From contig CAYPAV010000022.1 of the NCBI GenBank assembly GCA_964408805.1, positions 17,292 to 81,291 of the forward strand: 64,000 nucleotides of DNA. The letters run 5' to 3'. This document shows, in pieces, positions 27,428 through 35,212 of the stretch (its first letter is position 1; each line of letters opens with the position of its first letter). Source of the DNA: CAYPAV01 sp964408805 (GTDB lineage: Bacteria > Pseudomonadota > Alphaproteobacteria > UBA8366). The translations under genes and the position numbers were made by a program. Below the pieces are notes generated by a model. That model was not told the origin of the DNA and ran no database searches. It was given only the letters and a program-made list of their open reading frames with translations.

Positions 27428-28279
27428 ATGAAAGAATTCGAACTGCGGCCGGACCCAGACGACGAACGCCTGACCGAACGGGTTCACGGCGTCGATCAGG
27501 ACGGCGCGCCGGTCGATGCGTCGGTCGTCGTCGAACGGCCACTCACCCTGTTCCTCAACAAGCGCGAGATCGTCACCATGATGACGATCTGCGATTATCC
27601 CGACTATTTGGCGGTTGGGTATCTGATCAATCAGAACATGCTGGCGCCCGATGACGCGATTACCGGTATCGACTACGAAGCGGACATCGAGACGGTTGTC
27701 GTCCGGACGGACCGCGAAACCGATTTCGAGGACAAGCTTCGCAAGAAGACACTGACCTCGGGGTGCGCCCAAGGCACGGTCTTCGGGGATTTGATGGAGA
27801 AGTTCGACGATATCGTTCTGCTGCCGGAGGCGATCCTGAAGACGTCTTGGCTCTACGCGCTGACCAAGAAGATCAACACCTCGCCCAGCCTTTATCTCCA
27901 AGCCGGCGCGATCCATGGCTGCGTCCTTTGCGAGGAGGATAAGCCGCTGGTCTACATGGAGGATGTCGGGCGCCATAACGCCATCGACAAGATCGCTGGC
28001 TATATGGCGTTGAAAGGGTTGTCGCCGGCGGGGAAGATTTTCTATACCACTGGGCGGTTGACTTCCGAGATGGTGATCAAGGCGGTCCAAATGCGGATTC
28101 CCATTCTGGTGTCTCGGTCCGGCTTTACGGCCTGGGGTGTCGATCTGGCCCGCCGGGCGAATCTGACACTGATCGGCCGGGCGAGAGGGCGCCGGTTCCT
28201 CGCCCTCGCGGGTCAGGAGCGGATTGTCTACGACGCTCCGAGAGAGAACACGGGGCAAGACGAAAATGCCGCCGAGTGA
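27428..28279 (+). CDS. fdhD: Formate dehydrogenase accessory sulfurtransferase
   Basis: A 283-residue FdhD/NarQ-family protein, which passes sulfur to the molybdenum cofactor of formate dehydrogenase. Segments LTLFLNKREIVTMM, AVGYLINQNM and VGRHNAIDKI are diagnostic. The sulfur-carrying loop reads TSGCAQGT, with one Cys rather than the E. coli CxxC pair. Its stop overlaps the GTG start of mobA, so the two are translationally coupled. No formate dehydrogenase subunit gene is in the window. Confidence 0.9.
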   Translation: MKEFELRPDPDDERLTERVHGVDQDGAPVDASVVVERPLTLFLNKREIVTMMTICDYPDYLAVGYLINQNMLAPDDAITGIDYEADIETVVVRTDRETDFEDKLRKKTLTSGCAQGTVFGDLMEKFDDIVLLPEAILKTSWLYALTKKINTSPSLYLQAGAIHGCVLCEEDKPLVYMEDVGRHNAIDKIAGYMALKGLSPAGKIFYTTGRLTSEMVIKAVQMRIPILVSRSGFTAWGVDLARRANLTLIGRARGRRFLALAGQERIVYDAPRENTGQDENAAE

Positions 28280-28911
28280 CGGGTCGCCGGATGGATGAAA
28301 CCGTCGTCGGTTTTCTTCTCGCCGGCGGTCAGTCGCGCCGCATGGGAGGCGGAGACAAATGCCTCCGCGAACTTGGTGGACGGACCATCCTGTCGCGGAT
28401 CGTCGAGCGCTTGCGGCCGCAGGTCGGCCCGCTCCTGTTGAATGCGAATGGCGATCCGGAGCGCTTCCGTTCGACCGGCCTAACCGTGGTCGCCGACGTC
28501 GTCGAGGGGTTCGCCGGACCGCTGGCCGGTATTCTCACCGGCTTGCGCTGGGCGGCGGAGAACGTGCCCGATTGCAATTGGGTTGTCAGCGTGCCGACCG
28601 ATGCGCCCTTCGTACCGCTCGATCTCGTTGCCAGGCTTCGCGAAGCCGCCGAACGCGAAGGCGCCGATCTGGCACGGGTGTCTTCCGCGGGGCGCCCGCA
28701 TCCGGTGGTGGGACTTTGGCCGCCGCGTCTCGCCGATGCGTTGGCGGGCGCACTCGTCGAGGAAGATATCCGCAAAATCGATGTTTGGACCGCGCGCCAT
28801 TCGCTCGTCACGGTCGATTTTTCGATCGAGCCGGTCGACCCGTTCTTTAATGCCAATAAATTGGAGGATCTGGCCGAAGCCGAGCGTCTCCTCGCCTTCG
28901 AAAACCCTTAA
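28276..28911 (+). CDS. mobA: Molybdenum cofactor guanylyltransferase
   Basis: A 211-residue nucleotidyltransferase that adds GMP to molybdopterin. The signature LAGGQSRRMGGGDK is near residues 15-28, and SVPTDAPFVP supplies the metal-binding Asp. The GTG start at 28276 overlaps the fdhD stop; an ATG at 28291 is the alternative. Stop converges with the DUF364 gene with a four-base overlap. Confidence 0.92.
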   Translation: MTGRRMDETVVGFLLAGGQSRRMGGGDKCLRELGGRTILSRIVERLRPQVGPLLLNANGDPERFRSTGLTVVADVVEGFAGPLAGILTGLRWAAENVPDCNWVVSVPTDAPFVPLDLVARLREAAEREGADLARVSSAGRPHPVVGLWPPRLADALAGALVEEDIRKIDVWTARHSLVTVDFSIEPVDPFFNANKLEDLAEAERLLAFENP

Positions 28912-29645
28912 TCCCGAAACAAGGTGACGAACCGGCCATGCGGCCGCATCGCCGAAACCGTTCCGCCTTCCATAATGACATGGGCAAGTGCGTCCGGATT
29001 TTGGGCGACGAAGCCGCTGGTCGCGTCAACGCCAAATTCAAACAGCGCAGGACCAAGCGGCGCGCTGGGACCGACAAGGACGACAAAGGCATCTCGCGCC
29101 AGTTCGAGGAGACCCGCGAGCGACCCGTTCGAGAGGGCCGAAGCCGTCACCACGACTTGTTCCGCCTTCGGAAGCAATGTCTCGGCGGCGGATTCGGGAT
29201 AATACCCCGGACGCGGTTCGCGTTCGATCACCGCGGCGCCGGGGAGTCGCTGCTCGATACCCGAAAATGCTCCGATGACGACCGTCCGTTCGCCGCGTGC
29301 CTCGACTAGGTCGAGGCCGTTCCGTTCACTCCCGGTGATCTCGAAGCGATTGTGATGCGCATTGATCGCGGCATGGCCGATCGCCCGTTCGAAATCGTTT
29401 TCCACGGTGGCGAGGCGCGCGAGTTCCACTAGCTTTTGTCCGGCATAGCTGCCGGGCGCCGGCAATCCATAGCAGCCATTGGTGCCACGCGCCGGGCTGT
29501 GCGACAACCCGATGCCGCCGGGTCCTTGGACCATGGTCCAGTTCAACCCGACGATGACTCTTTCCGCCAGACCCGTCAGGTCCCGCGAAAGGGCTTGCAG
29601 CATGTCGGTCGCGCGCGAAGTCGGTACGTCGGTCGCGGTTTGCAT
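28908..29645 (-). CDS. DUF364/DUF4213 family protein
   Basis: A protein of about 245 residues with the DUF364 (Rossmann-like) domain, including a DUF4213-like N-terminus (VGLNWTMVQGP). The segments VVIGAFSGIEQRL and YYPESAAETLLPKAEQVVVT are typical. Related proteins bind metals or occur near molybdenum and heavy-metal genes, which fits mobA/fdhD next door. Start is uncertain: 29645 avoids overlap with the DUF3553 gene, while 29681 has a better GGGGA site but would overlap it. Confidence 0.78.
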   Translation of the reverse strand: MQTATDVPTSRATDMLQALSRDLTGLAERVIVGLNWTMVQGPGGIGLSHSPARGTNGCYGLPAPGSYAGQKLVELARLATVENDFERAIGHAAINAHHNRFEITGSERNGLDLVEARGERTVVIGAFSGIEQRLPGAAVIEREPRPGYYPESAAETLLPKAEQVVVTASALSNGSLAGLLELARDAFVVLVGPSAPLGPALFEFGVDATSGFVAQNPDALAHVIMEGGTVSAMRPHGRFVTLFRD

Positions 29646-29652
29646 GGGAAAA

Positions 29653-29853
29653 CTATATAGGGGTGCGTCGAGGTTCGTCATCCGTGTCCCCGATCCGGAT
29701 GAGCTCGACCTCCGTCAGATTTATCGTGACCTTGCCGGCATCCTCGAAGTTCACGGTCGCCCGACCGTCGATGACGGATTGCACCTGGCCCAAGCCCCAA
29801 TCCAACATTTTTGGGTGGCGTACGAAATCTCCCGGAATTAGAACTTGCGACAT
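29653..29853 (-). CDS. DUF3553 family small protein
   Basis: A 66-residue protein matching DUF3553: LIPGDFVRHPKMLDWGLGQVQS, then a short beta-rich core. Such proteins look like small beta-barrel (CarD/Tudor-like) modules. It is divergent from chpT at 29930. Function unknown. Confidence 0.82.
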   Translation of the reverse strand: MSQVLIPGDFVRHPKMLDWGLGQVQSVIDGRATVNFEDAGKVTINLTEVELIRIGDTDDEPRRTPI

Positions 29854-29929
29854 TCCTGTCTCACCGTAAGGCTGTGGAAGATTGTGATATTTACGGTTTG
29901 GAAAGAACTAGAAACTAGAATTTTTCTCT

Positions 29930-30558
29930 ATGGATGTCGATCTACGCATTGCGGCTTTGGTAAGCGCCCGTCTGTGTCACGGTTTGGCGGCGCCTGTCGG
30001 CGCGGTTTCGAACGGTATCGAGATGGTGGAAGAATTCGACGCGTCGATGCGTGACGAGGCGATGGCGCTTGCCCGCGTCAGCTCGGATGCGGCGGTCGAC
30101 CAATTGAAATATTTTCGGATGGCCTATGGTTCGGCCGGTATCGATGGACTGCCCGATATCGCCGCCGTTCGCGAATTGGCGACGCCCGTGTTCGATAAGC
30201 AGAAATTGCAGCTCGATTGGGACAATTTCGGTCCGGCGGATTTGCCGGAAAATTTGGGGAAATTGATCCTGCTCATGATCGAACTGCTCGCGGAAACGAT
30301 TCCCAGGGGCGGCACGATTGAAATTTGCAGCGAGGGGCCGAAACGGTCCGTATTACCGCTTCGGGGGCGGAGGCACGCGTGGATGCGCAAATTCGCGAGG
30401 CGATGGTGGTCGGTGCTTCGATCGATTCACTGACGCCGAGGACCGTGCACGCCTACCTGGTTGCGCGCCTAACCGACGAGTGCGGTGGACAGGTGTCGCT
30501 GGAATTGAAGGAAGATGGAACGGAACTCGTATTTATCGGATCGGCGGATACCCAATGA
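29930..30558 (+). pseudogene. chpT: chpT histidine phosphotransferase, frameshifted
   Basis: The gene reads as a ChpT-type phosphotransferase, which relays phosphate from CckA to CtrA in the alphaproteobacterial cell-cycle and motility pathway. Residues 1-135 are good: the phosphoacceptor His is in ARLCHGLAAPVGA and the second domain begins as expected. At the GGGG run 30334-30337 the frame breaks; the first frame ends at 30433, while the correct C-terminal half (ETVRITASGAEA ... VSLELKEDG) continues in another frame to 30558. One extra G would restore a full protein. It could be a real mutation or a homopolymer sequencing error. Confidence 0.85.
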
Positions 30559-30691
30559 ATCGGCGGTTTAACTCGTTCATTTGCGTTTACGAGTCCTTAA
30601 CGGTTTCGGACTAGTTTCGTTAACCAAGGCTGGGAATAGATAGGCAAGCATCGCGCGGGCTTCGGCGCGCCTCAATATAGGAACACGGATC

Positions 30692-31140
30692 ATGGATGAT
30701 CTACTGCAAGAATTCCTGACGGAAACCAATGAGAGTATGGAAACGCTCGATAACGAGATTATCACGCTCGAGCAGAATCCGAACGATCCGGAACTTCTGA
30801 GTAATATTTTCAGATTGGTTCATACGATCAAGGGCACTTGCGGCTTTCTGGGCCTGCCACGTCTCGAGAGCGTGGCCCACGCGGCGGAAAACGTCCTTGG
30901 CAAGTTCCGTGACGGGGTTCTTGAAGTCACGCCGGAAGCCGTGACCTTGATTCTTGCCTCGCTCGACCGGATCAAGGATCTGCTCGGTGCGTTGGAAGAA
31001 ACCGAGGCGGAGCCGGAAGGCGACGACGGGCCCTTGATCGCTCAATTGGATACGATGGCGGAGGGTGGCGGCGCGGAACCCGCGGAACAGCCGATCGCGG
31101 AGGCGGAGGTCGTCGAGGAAGAGGTGGCGCTCGAAGAAGG
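30692..31140 (+). pseudogene. cheA: cheA, 3'-truncated (Hpt domain only)
   Basis: The 5' part of a chemotaxis histidine kinase gene. The Hpt domain is complete with the phosphorylated His at H44 in LVHTIKGTCGFLGL, followed by an acidic linker. At about 31137-31141 the sequence jumps into the minus-strand HAD gene, and the open frame ends at 31183. The P2-P5 domains (dimerisation, ATPase, CheW-like) are missing. It follows chpT, as in related genomes. As drawn it could make only an Hpt fragment of about 150 residues. Confidence 0.88.
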
Positions 31141-31451
31141 CGATGCCAGACCAAATTCAATTGATCGAGCGTCTCGCTCGTAAGTCCGCCGAAACCATAC
31201 GGCTCGACCAGTTTGTCGAGGTTCCAGCGATGCAGGACGTCAAGCTTGGTGAAAGGCAGCTCGCCGCTTCTGACCCGGTCCATCGCGGGTTGGTAGAGGG
31301 CGCGCCAATCGCGGGCGAAGCGATCCCAATCCGCGGCCGGTACGCCGTGTTCGGACGCAAATTCGGCGGCGAGCCGCGCGATGCTCCCGCGCCAATCGAC
31401 GACGGTGCCGAAAACGTCGAATATCAGGGCCTTCACGTCGGGTTCGGCCAT
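31137..31451 (-). pseudogene. Haloacid dehalogenase type II, 3'-truncated
   Basis: The first 104 residues of a type II HAD-family dehalogenase, starting MAEPDVKALIFDVFGTVVDWR with the nucleophile Asp in FDVFGT. The family sequence runs through LNLVWHRL and then stops at the joint with cheA, where DPWPD-like sequence is expected. Motifs II-IV are missing, so no active enzyme is possible. It starts two bases after the stop of the beta-propeller gene on the same strand, so it was the third gene of that operon before the joint. Confidence 0.82.
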
Positions 31452-31452
31452 T

Positions 31453-32367
31453 TTAGTCTTCCTCCAGAATTGCGAGGCCAATCCCGCTCGCACCGTATCC
31501 GTTGCCGTTATAGAGCATGTAGCGCCGGTCCCGATGATCGAAAACGCAGGGGTAACAGGTCATCTCGCTGTCCCAGCCTTCCGGCGAGACCTTGATCCCC
31601 GCGAGATCGTCGCGCCGGCGCCAAGTGATGGCATCATCCGATTCGGCGTAACCGATGCGGTAGGGGAAATCGGCGCCCCGGTAGCAATACCACATCCGCC
31701 AAAGGTCACCGTCCTTCAACACCGAAGGTCGGGCGATGGCGAGTTCGCCGGGATGTGCGAAATCGACCGCGACATGGCCGTCGCGCTGCCAGCGAATCCC
31801 GTCCGGACTAACCGCATAGCGAAGGTTGTAGGTGGAAGCGGGGGGATCGTCCGGCAGCCAGTCGAGGCCCGAGAGATACCACATGTGCCAGCTTGCCCCC
31901 TCGCGCAGCACGCATTGGCTGGCGACGAAATAGGGGTCGGTCGGGCCCCGATCGAGGACGGGTCCGTCGGCGACGCGGACAAACGGCTCGTCCGCCGCCG
32001 CCTGGATGGCAAGGCCGATCGAATTTCGAAAGGGAACACCGACCGCACGGTTCCAGCCGATGTAGTAGAGGTAACGCCGACCCTCCTGGCGCAGCAACCA
32101 GGTCGCCATCACACCATCGGCATCGAAGGCGCCGAGTTTTCCGGGAGATAGAACTGGTGACTTGGCCTCGGCGAGGATTTTGTCCGGCGCGTCGAGGTCG
32201 ATTTCGAACCAGCCGACATGCGATCGGTTGTCGGCATCGCGGGGCGTGCAGTAGATGCGGAAGAGATTCCCTTCGATATGGTCCACGACCGGTACGGCGG
32301 CATGGCTTTGGGTCCAAGGATGCCGGCCGTCTACATTATAAATGCGGCCAAGCTTGCGCCACTGCAT
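31453..32367 (-). CDS. Beta-propeller glycosidase-like protein (GH43/GH32-related)
   Basis: A 304-residue protein with repeated blades of five-bladed beta-propeller glycosidases. Repeats such as WHMWYLSGLDW, LWRMWYCYRGADFPYRIGYA and RYMLYNGNGYGASGIGLA are typical. The start ATG at 32367 overlaps the stop of the acetyltransferase by one base (TGATG), so the two are coupled. No signal peptide is seen, so it should be cytoplasmic. Next to sugar-modification genes in a flagellin locus, it may act on a nucleotide-sugar or glycan precursor. Confidence 0.7.
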   Translation of the reverse strand: MQWRKLGRIYNVDGRHPWTQSHAAVPVVDHIEGNLFRIYCTPRDADNRSHVGWFEIDLDAPDKILAEAKSPVLSPGKLGAFDADGVMATWLLRQEGRRYLYYIGWNRAVGVPFRNSIGLAIQAAADEPFVRVADGPVLDRGPTDPYFVASQCVLREGASWHMWYLSGLDWLPDDPPASTYNLRYAVSPDGIRWQRDGHVAVDFAHPGELAIARPSVLKDGDLWRMWYCYRGADFPYRIGYAESDDAITWRRRDDLAGIKVSPEGWDSEMTCYPCVFDHRDRRYMLYNGNGYGASGIGLAILEED

Positions 32368-33029
32368 CAGATCGACCGGAGCCGGTTGCTGGGTACCTTG
32401 GAGGGCGGGGTTGCCGTGCCCGGGAAGACGGTGCGTTCGGATGCGTTCTCCAGGATCAGGGCGCTCGCGCCAACCACGCAATGCGCACCGATCGAGACGT
32501 TGTCGCGGATCGTGGCGTTCACACCGACAAAGCAATTGTCGCCGATCGATACCGATCCCGAGACGACGGCATGGCTGGCAATAAAGACGTTGTCGCCGAT
32601 CGTCGTGTGATGGCCGATGTGATTACCGCTCCATAGGGTGGTGTTCTCGCCGATCCGGACATGGGGCTGGATGGTGTTGTGTTCCATCAGGAAAAGATTG
32701 TCCCGAGCCTCGAACCCCTTCCATACCCAGGCCCGGCTCGAAACATAATGGGCCAACCGGTAGCCCTTCGCCCGCGCGGCCGCTACCTTCGCCGCCCGAT
32801 GGGCGTTGAGCGCGCCATAGCCCATCGCGATGAAGAGCGTGAAATCATCCGGCGGGAACGCCTGTTCAATCTCCTCGAAGGGCCGGACCGGCAGGCCGAT
32901 AAGATCGTCGCCGTCGAGATAGTCGGCGTCGACCGTGAAGGCCGCCACATCGTATGGGCTGTCCTCGGAAAAGTAATAATGGGCAACTTCGGCGATCTGC
33001 CCGTTGCCGAATATAACGAGTCGGTCCAT
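32367..33029 (-). CDS. NeuD-like sugar O-acyltransferase
   Basis: A 220-residue acetyltransferase of the NeuD/PglD type. The N-terminal Rossmann-like segment (DRLVIFGNGQIAEVAHYYF) is followed by left-handed beta-helix hexapeptide repeats from about residue 125. Such enzymes acetylate amino or hydroxyl groups on nonulosonic or related sugars. It is the first gene of the minus-strand run with the propeller and truncated HAD genes, divergent from the first OGT-like gene. This supports flagellin glycan synthesis in this region. Confidence 0.85.
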   Translation of the reverse strand: MDRLVIFGNGQIAEVAHYYFSEDSPYDVAAFTVDADYLDGDDLIGLPVRPFEEIEQAFPPDDFTLFIAMGYGALNAHRAAKVAAARAKGYRLAHYVSSRAWVWKGFEARDNLFLMEHNTIQPHVRIGENTTLWSGNHIGHHTTIGDNVFIASHAVVSGSVSIGDNCFVGVNATIRDNVSIGAHCVVGASALILENASERTVFPGTATPPSKVPSNRLRSI

Positions 33030-33133
33030 GACGCCATCCACTCTAACGGTCGCGGGGTTCCCTCGCAAAGTTGGTGCCTGAATGCCGCGGGGGTCATCGA
33101 CAGACCGGCCTTCCCGCCGCTAGACTGCGCGCC

Positions 33134-35212
33134 ATGTCGACGGCCCTCCAGCGGCTCGAAAGCGCGCTTGAACATCAACGCAGTGGCGATCATGCGGCGG
33201 CGCAATCCGTCTTGCGGGATCTGTTGCGCGAGGAACCCGACAATGGGGACGGGCTGCATTTGATGGGGCTTTCCTTGCATGCCCTCGGCCGCGATGAGGA
33301 AGCCCTCGATTGGATCGCGCAAGCAATCGAACATCGAAATGACGAGCCGATATTTCTCTGCAATACCGGTATCGTGGCGCTTGGCCTCGGCGATTTGACA
33401 CGTGCCGCGCGCTATCTGGAGCGCGCGATCGCCGCCGACCCTCTTTATGTCGACGCGTACAACAATCTCGCTCTTCTGCGTGAAAAGGAGGGTCAGTTGG
33501 AGGACGCGTTGGCGTTCTTGGAGAAAGCGACGGCGCTTCGTCCGGAATTCCCTGGCGCCCTTTCAAACATGGGCAATGTCCTGCGGGGGTTGGGTCGGAT
33601 GTCGGATGCGATCGACGCCTATCTCCGTGCGCTCGAAATCGAACCCGGGTTGGCGGAGGCCCATAACGGCCTCGGAAATACCTATCAGTTGATGCGGGAT
33701 TTCGAGGCGGCGCGGAGGAGTTTCGATCGGGCGATCGGAATTCGCCCGGATTACGCGGAGCCTCATTTCAACCGAGCGATGACGCTTGCGGCGCAAGGCG
33801 ATGCGGCCGGTGCGGTGGGAGGTATTGCGCGCGCCTTGGCGATTCGTCCCGAAGCACGGTTTCGCATCTCGTCGGCCGGCCTCTTGCCCGTCATTCCCGC
33901 GTCGCGCGCCGAGATCTCGAAATGGCGGGCGCGTTTCGCAGAGTCCTTCAGGTCGCTGAAAGCCGAAGGCCTCATGCTCGACGGCACGCCGCTGCATGCC
34001 CAAGCGATGAGTTTCTACCTTGCCTATCATGGCGAGAACGACCGACAAATGATGGAGATGCTCGCCGATTTCTATCTCTCGGCCTGTCCGGCACTGGCCG
34101 TGACGGCGCCCCATTGCGAGGTGACGGCCGAACCGCGGCGGGACGGCCCCGTTCGGGTTGGTATGCTGTCACGCTATTTCGGCGAACATGCGGTCGCCTG
34201 GATGATCGAGGGGCTTCTTGCCGCCTTACCGCGCGATCGTTATCAGGTGCGCGCGCTGACTGTGTTGTCGACCGACATACCGGTCTCGAGGCGAATTGAG
34301 GCTGCGGTCGATGAAGTCGTTGCCCTGCCGTACGATCTGGAAGGCGCCCGCCAGCGAATTTCGGAACTGGAGCTCGATATTCTGCTCTATGCGGATATCG
34401 GTATGGAGGCGTTCAGTTATTTTCTCGCATTTGCGCGATTGGCGCCGGTGCAATGCGTCATCTGGGGGCATCCGGATACAACCGGCATTCCCACGATCGA
34501 CTACTATCTCAGCAACGACATCGCGGAACCGCCGGATGCGGCGAATGCCTATAGCGAAAAGCTCGTGCGCCTCGATGGCGTGCAAAGCCGGTATCCCCAA
34601 GTCGCCAAGCCGTTCCCCTTGCCCGGGCGAGTGGAGCTCGGCCTGCCCGAAACAGGCACGATCTATCTCTGTCCGCAGAATTTGATCAAGATCCATCCGG
34701 ATATGGACGAGTCGTTGGCGGCGATCCTCGATCGTGATCCGGCGGGTCGTCTGGTTATCTTTCATTCGCTCGATCCGAATTGGACAAGACTTCTGTTGGC
34801 GCGTTGGGCTCCCAAATTCGGTGAGGCGGTCAGGCGCGTCACGGTACTGGATTATATGGAATTCGATGGCTTTTTAGCTGTTCTCGCGAATGCCGATGTC
34901 GTTCTCGATACCTGGCCCTTCGGGGCCGGCAATACGAACTACCAGACGTTTTCCATGGGGGTGCCGGTGGTGACGCTGCCCGGTCGTTATCTCAGGGGGC
35001 GGGGCACGCTGGCGCATTACCAGCATATGGGATTCGAGGATTGCATCGCTGATACGCCCGAGGACTATGCCGATATCGCGGTTCGTCTTGGAACCGACGC
35101 TGAGTGGCGCCGCGCGATCGGCCAGAAGATCCAAACCCGCGCCGATGCCGTGCTCGACGATGCGGTCGCGGCACGCGCTTTCGTCGACTTCATGGGAAGT
35201 ATCTCCGGATGA
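33134..35212 (+). CDS. TPR-OGT-like glycosyltransferase (first)
   Basis: A 692-residue modular enzyme. TPR repeats occupy about residues 1-250. The C-terminal part (about 330-690) is an OGT/SPINDLY-type (GT41-like) glycosyltransferase with VQCVIWGHPD near residue 440, PQNLIKIHPDMD near 515 and GAGNTNYQTFSMG near 596. The TPRs would bind a protein acceptor and the GT domain adds a sugar to Ser or Thr. Start 33134 is in the tail of the divergent spacer. The second OGT gene overlaps its stop by ATGA. The flagellin genes 6 kb away are the obvious acceptors. Confidence 0.88.
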   Translation: MSTALQRLESALEHQRSGDHAAAQSVLRDLLREEPDNGDGLHLMGLSLHALGRDEEALDWIAQAIEHRNDEPIFLCNTGIVALGLGDLTRAARYLERAIAADPLYVDAYNNLALLREKEGQLEDALAFLEKATALRPEFPGALSNMGNVLRGLGRMSDAIDAYLRALEIEPGLAEAHNGLGNTYQLMRDFEAARRSFDRAIGIRPDYAEPHFNRAMTLAAQGDAAGAVGGIARALAIRPEARFRISSAGLLPVIPASRAEISKWRARFAESFRSLKAEGLMLDGTPLHAQAMSFYLAYHGENDRQMMEMLADFYLSACPALAVTAPHCEVTAEPRRDGPVRVGMLSRYFGEHAVAWMIEGLLAALPRDRYQVRALTVLSTDIPVSRRIEAAVDEVVALPYDLEGARQRISELELDILLYADIGMEAFSYFLAFARLAPVQCVIWGHPDTTGIPTIDYYLSNDIAEPPDAANAYSEKLVRLDGVQSRYPQVAKPFPLPGRVELGLPETGTIYLCPQNLIKIHPDMDESLAAILDRDPAGRLVIFHSLDPNWTRLLLARWAPKFGEAVRRVTVLDYMEFDGFLAVLANADVVLDTWPFGAGNTNYQTFSMGVPVVTLPGRYLRGRGTLAHYQHMGFEDCIADTPEDYADIAVRLGTDAEWRRAIGQKIQTRADAVLDDAVAARAFVDFMGSISG

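Noticed and set aside
30590..30625. Two TTAAC half-sites upstream of cheA as a CtrA operator
   Set aside because: The half-sites are about 20 bases apart instead of seven, so the match is weak.
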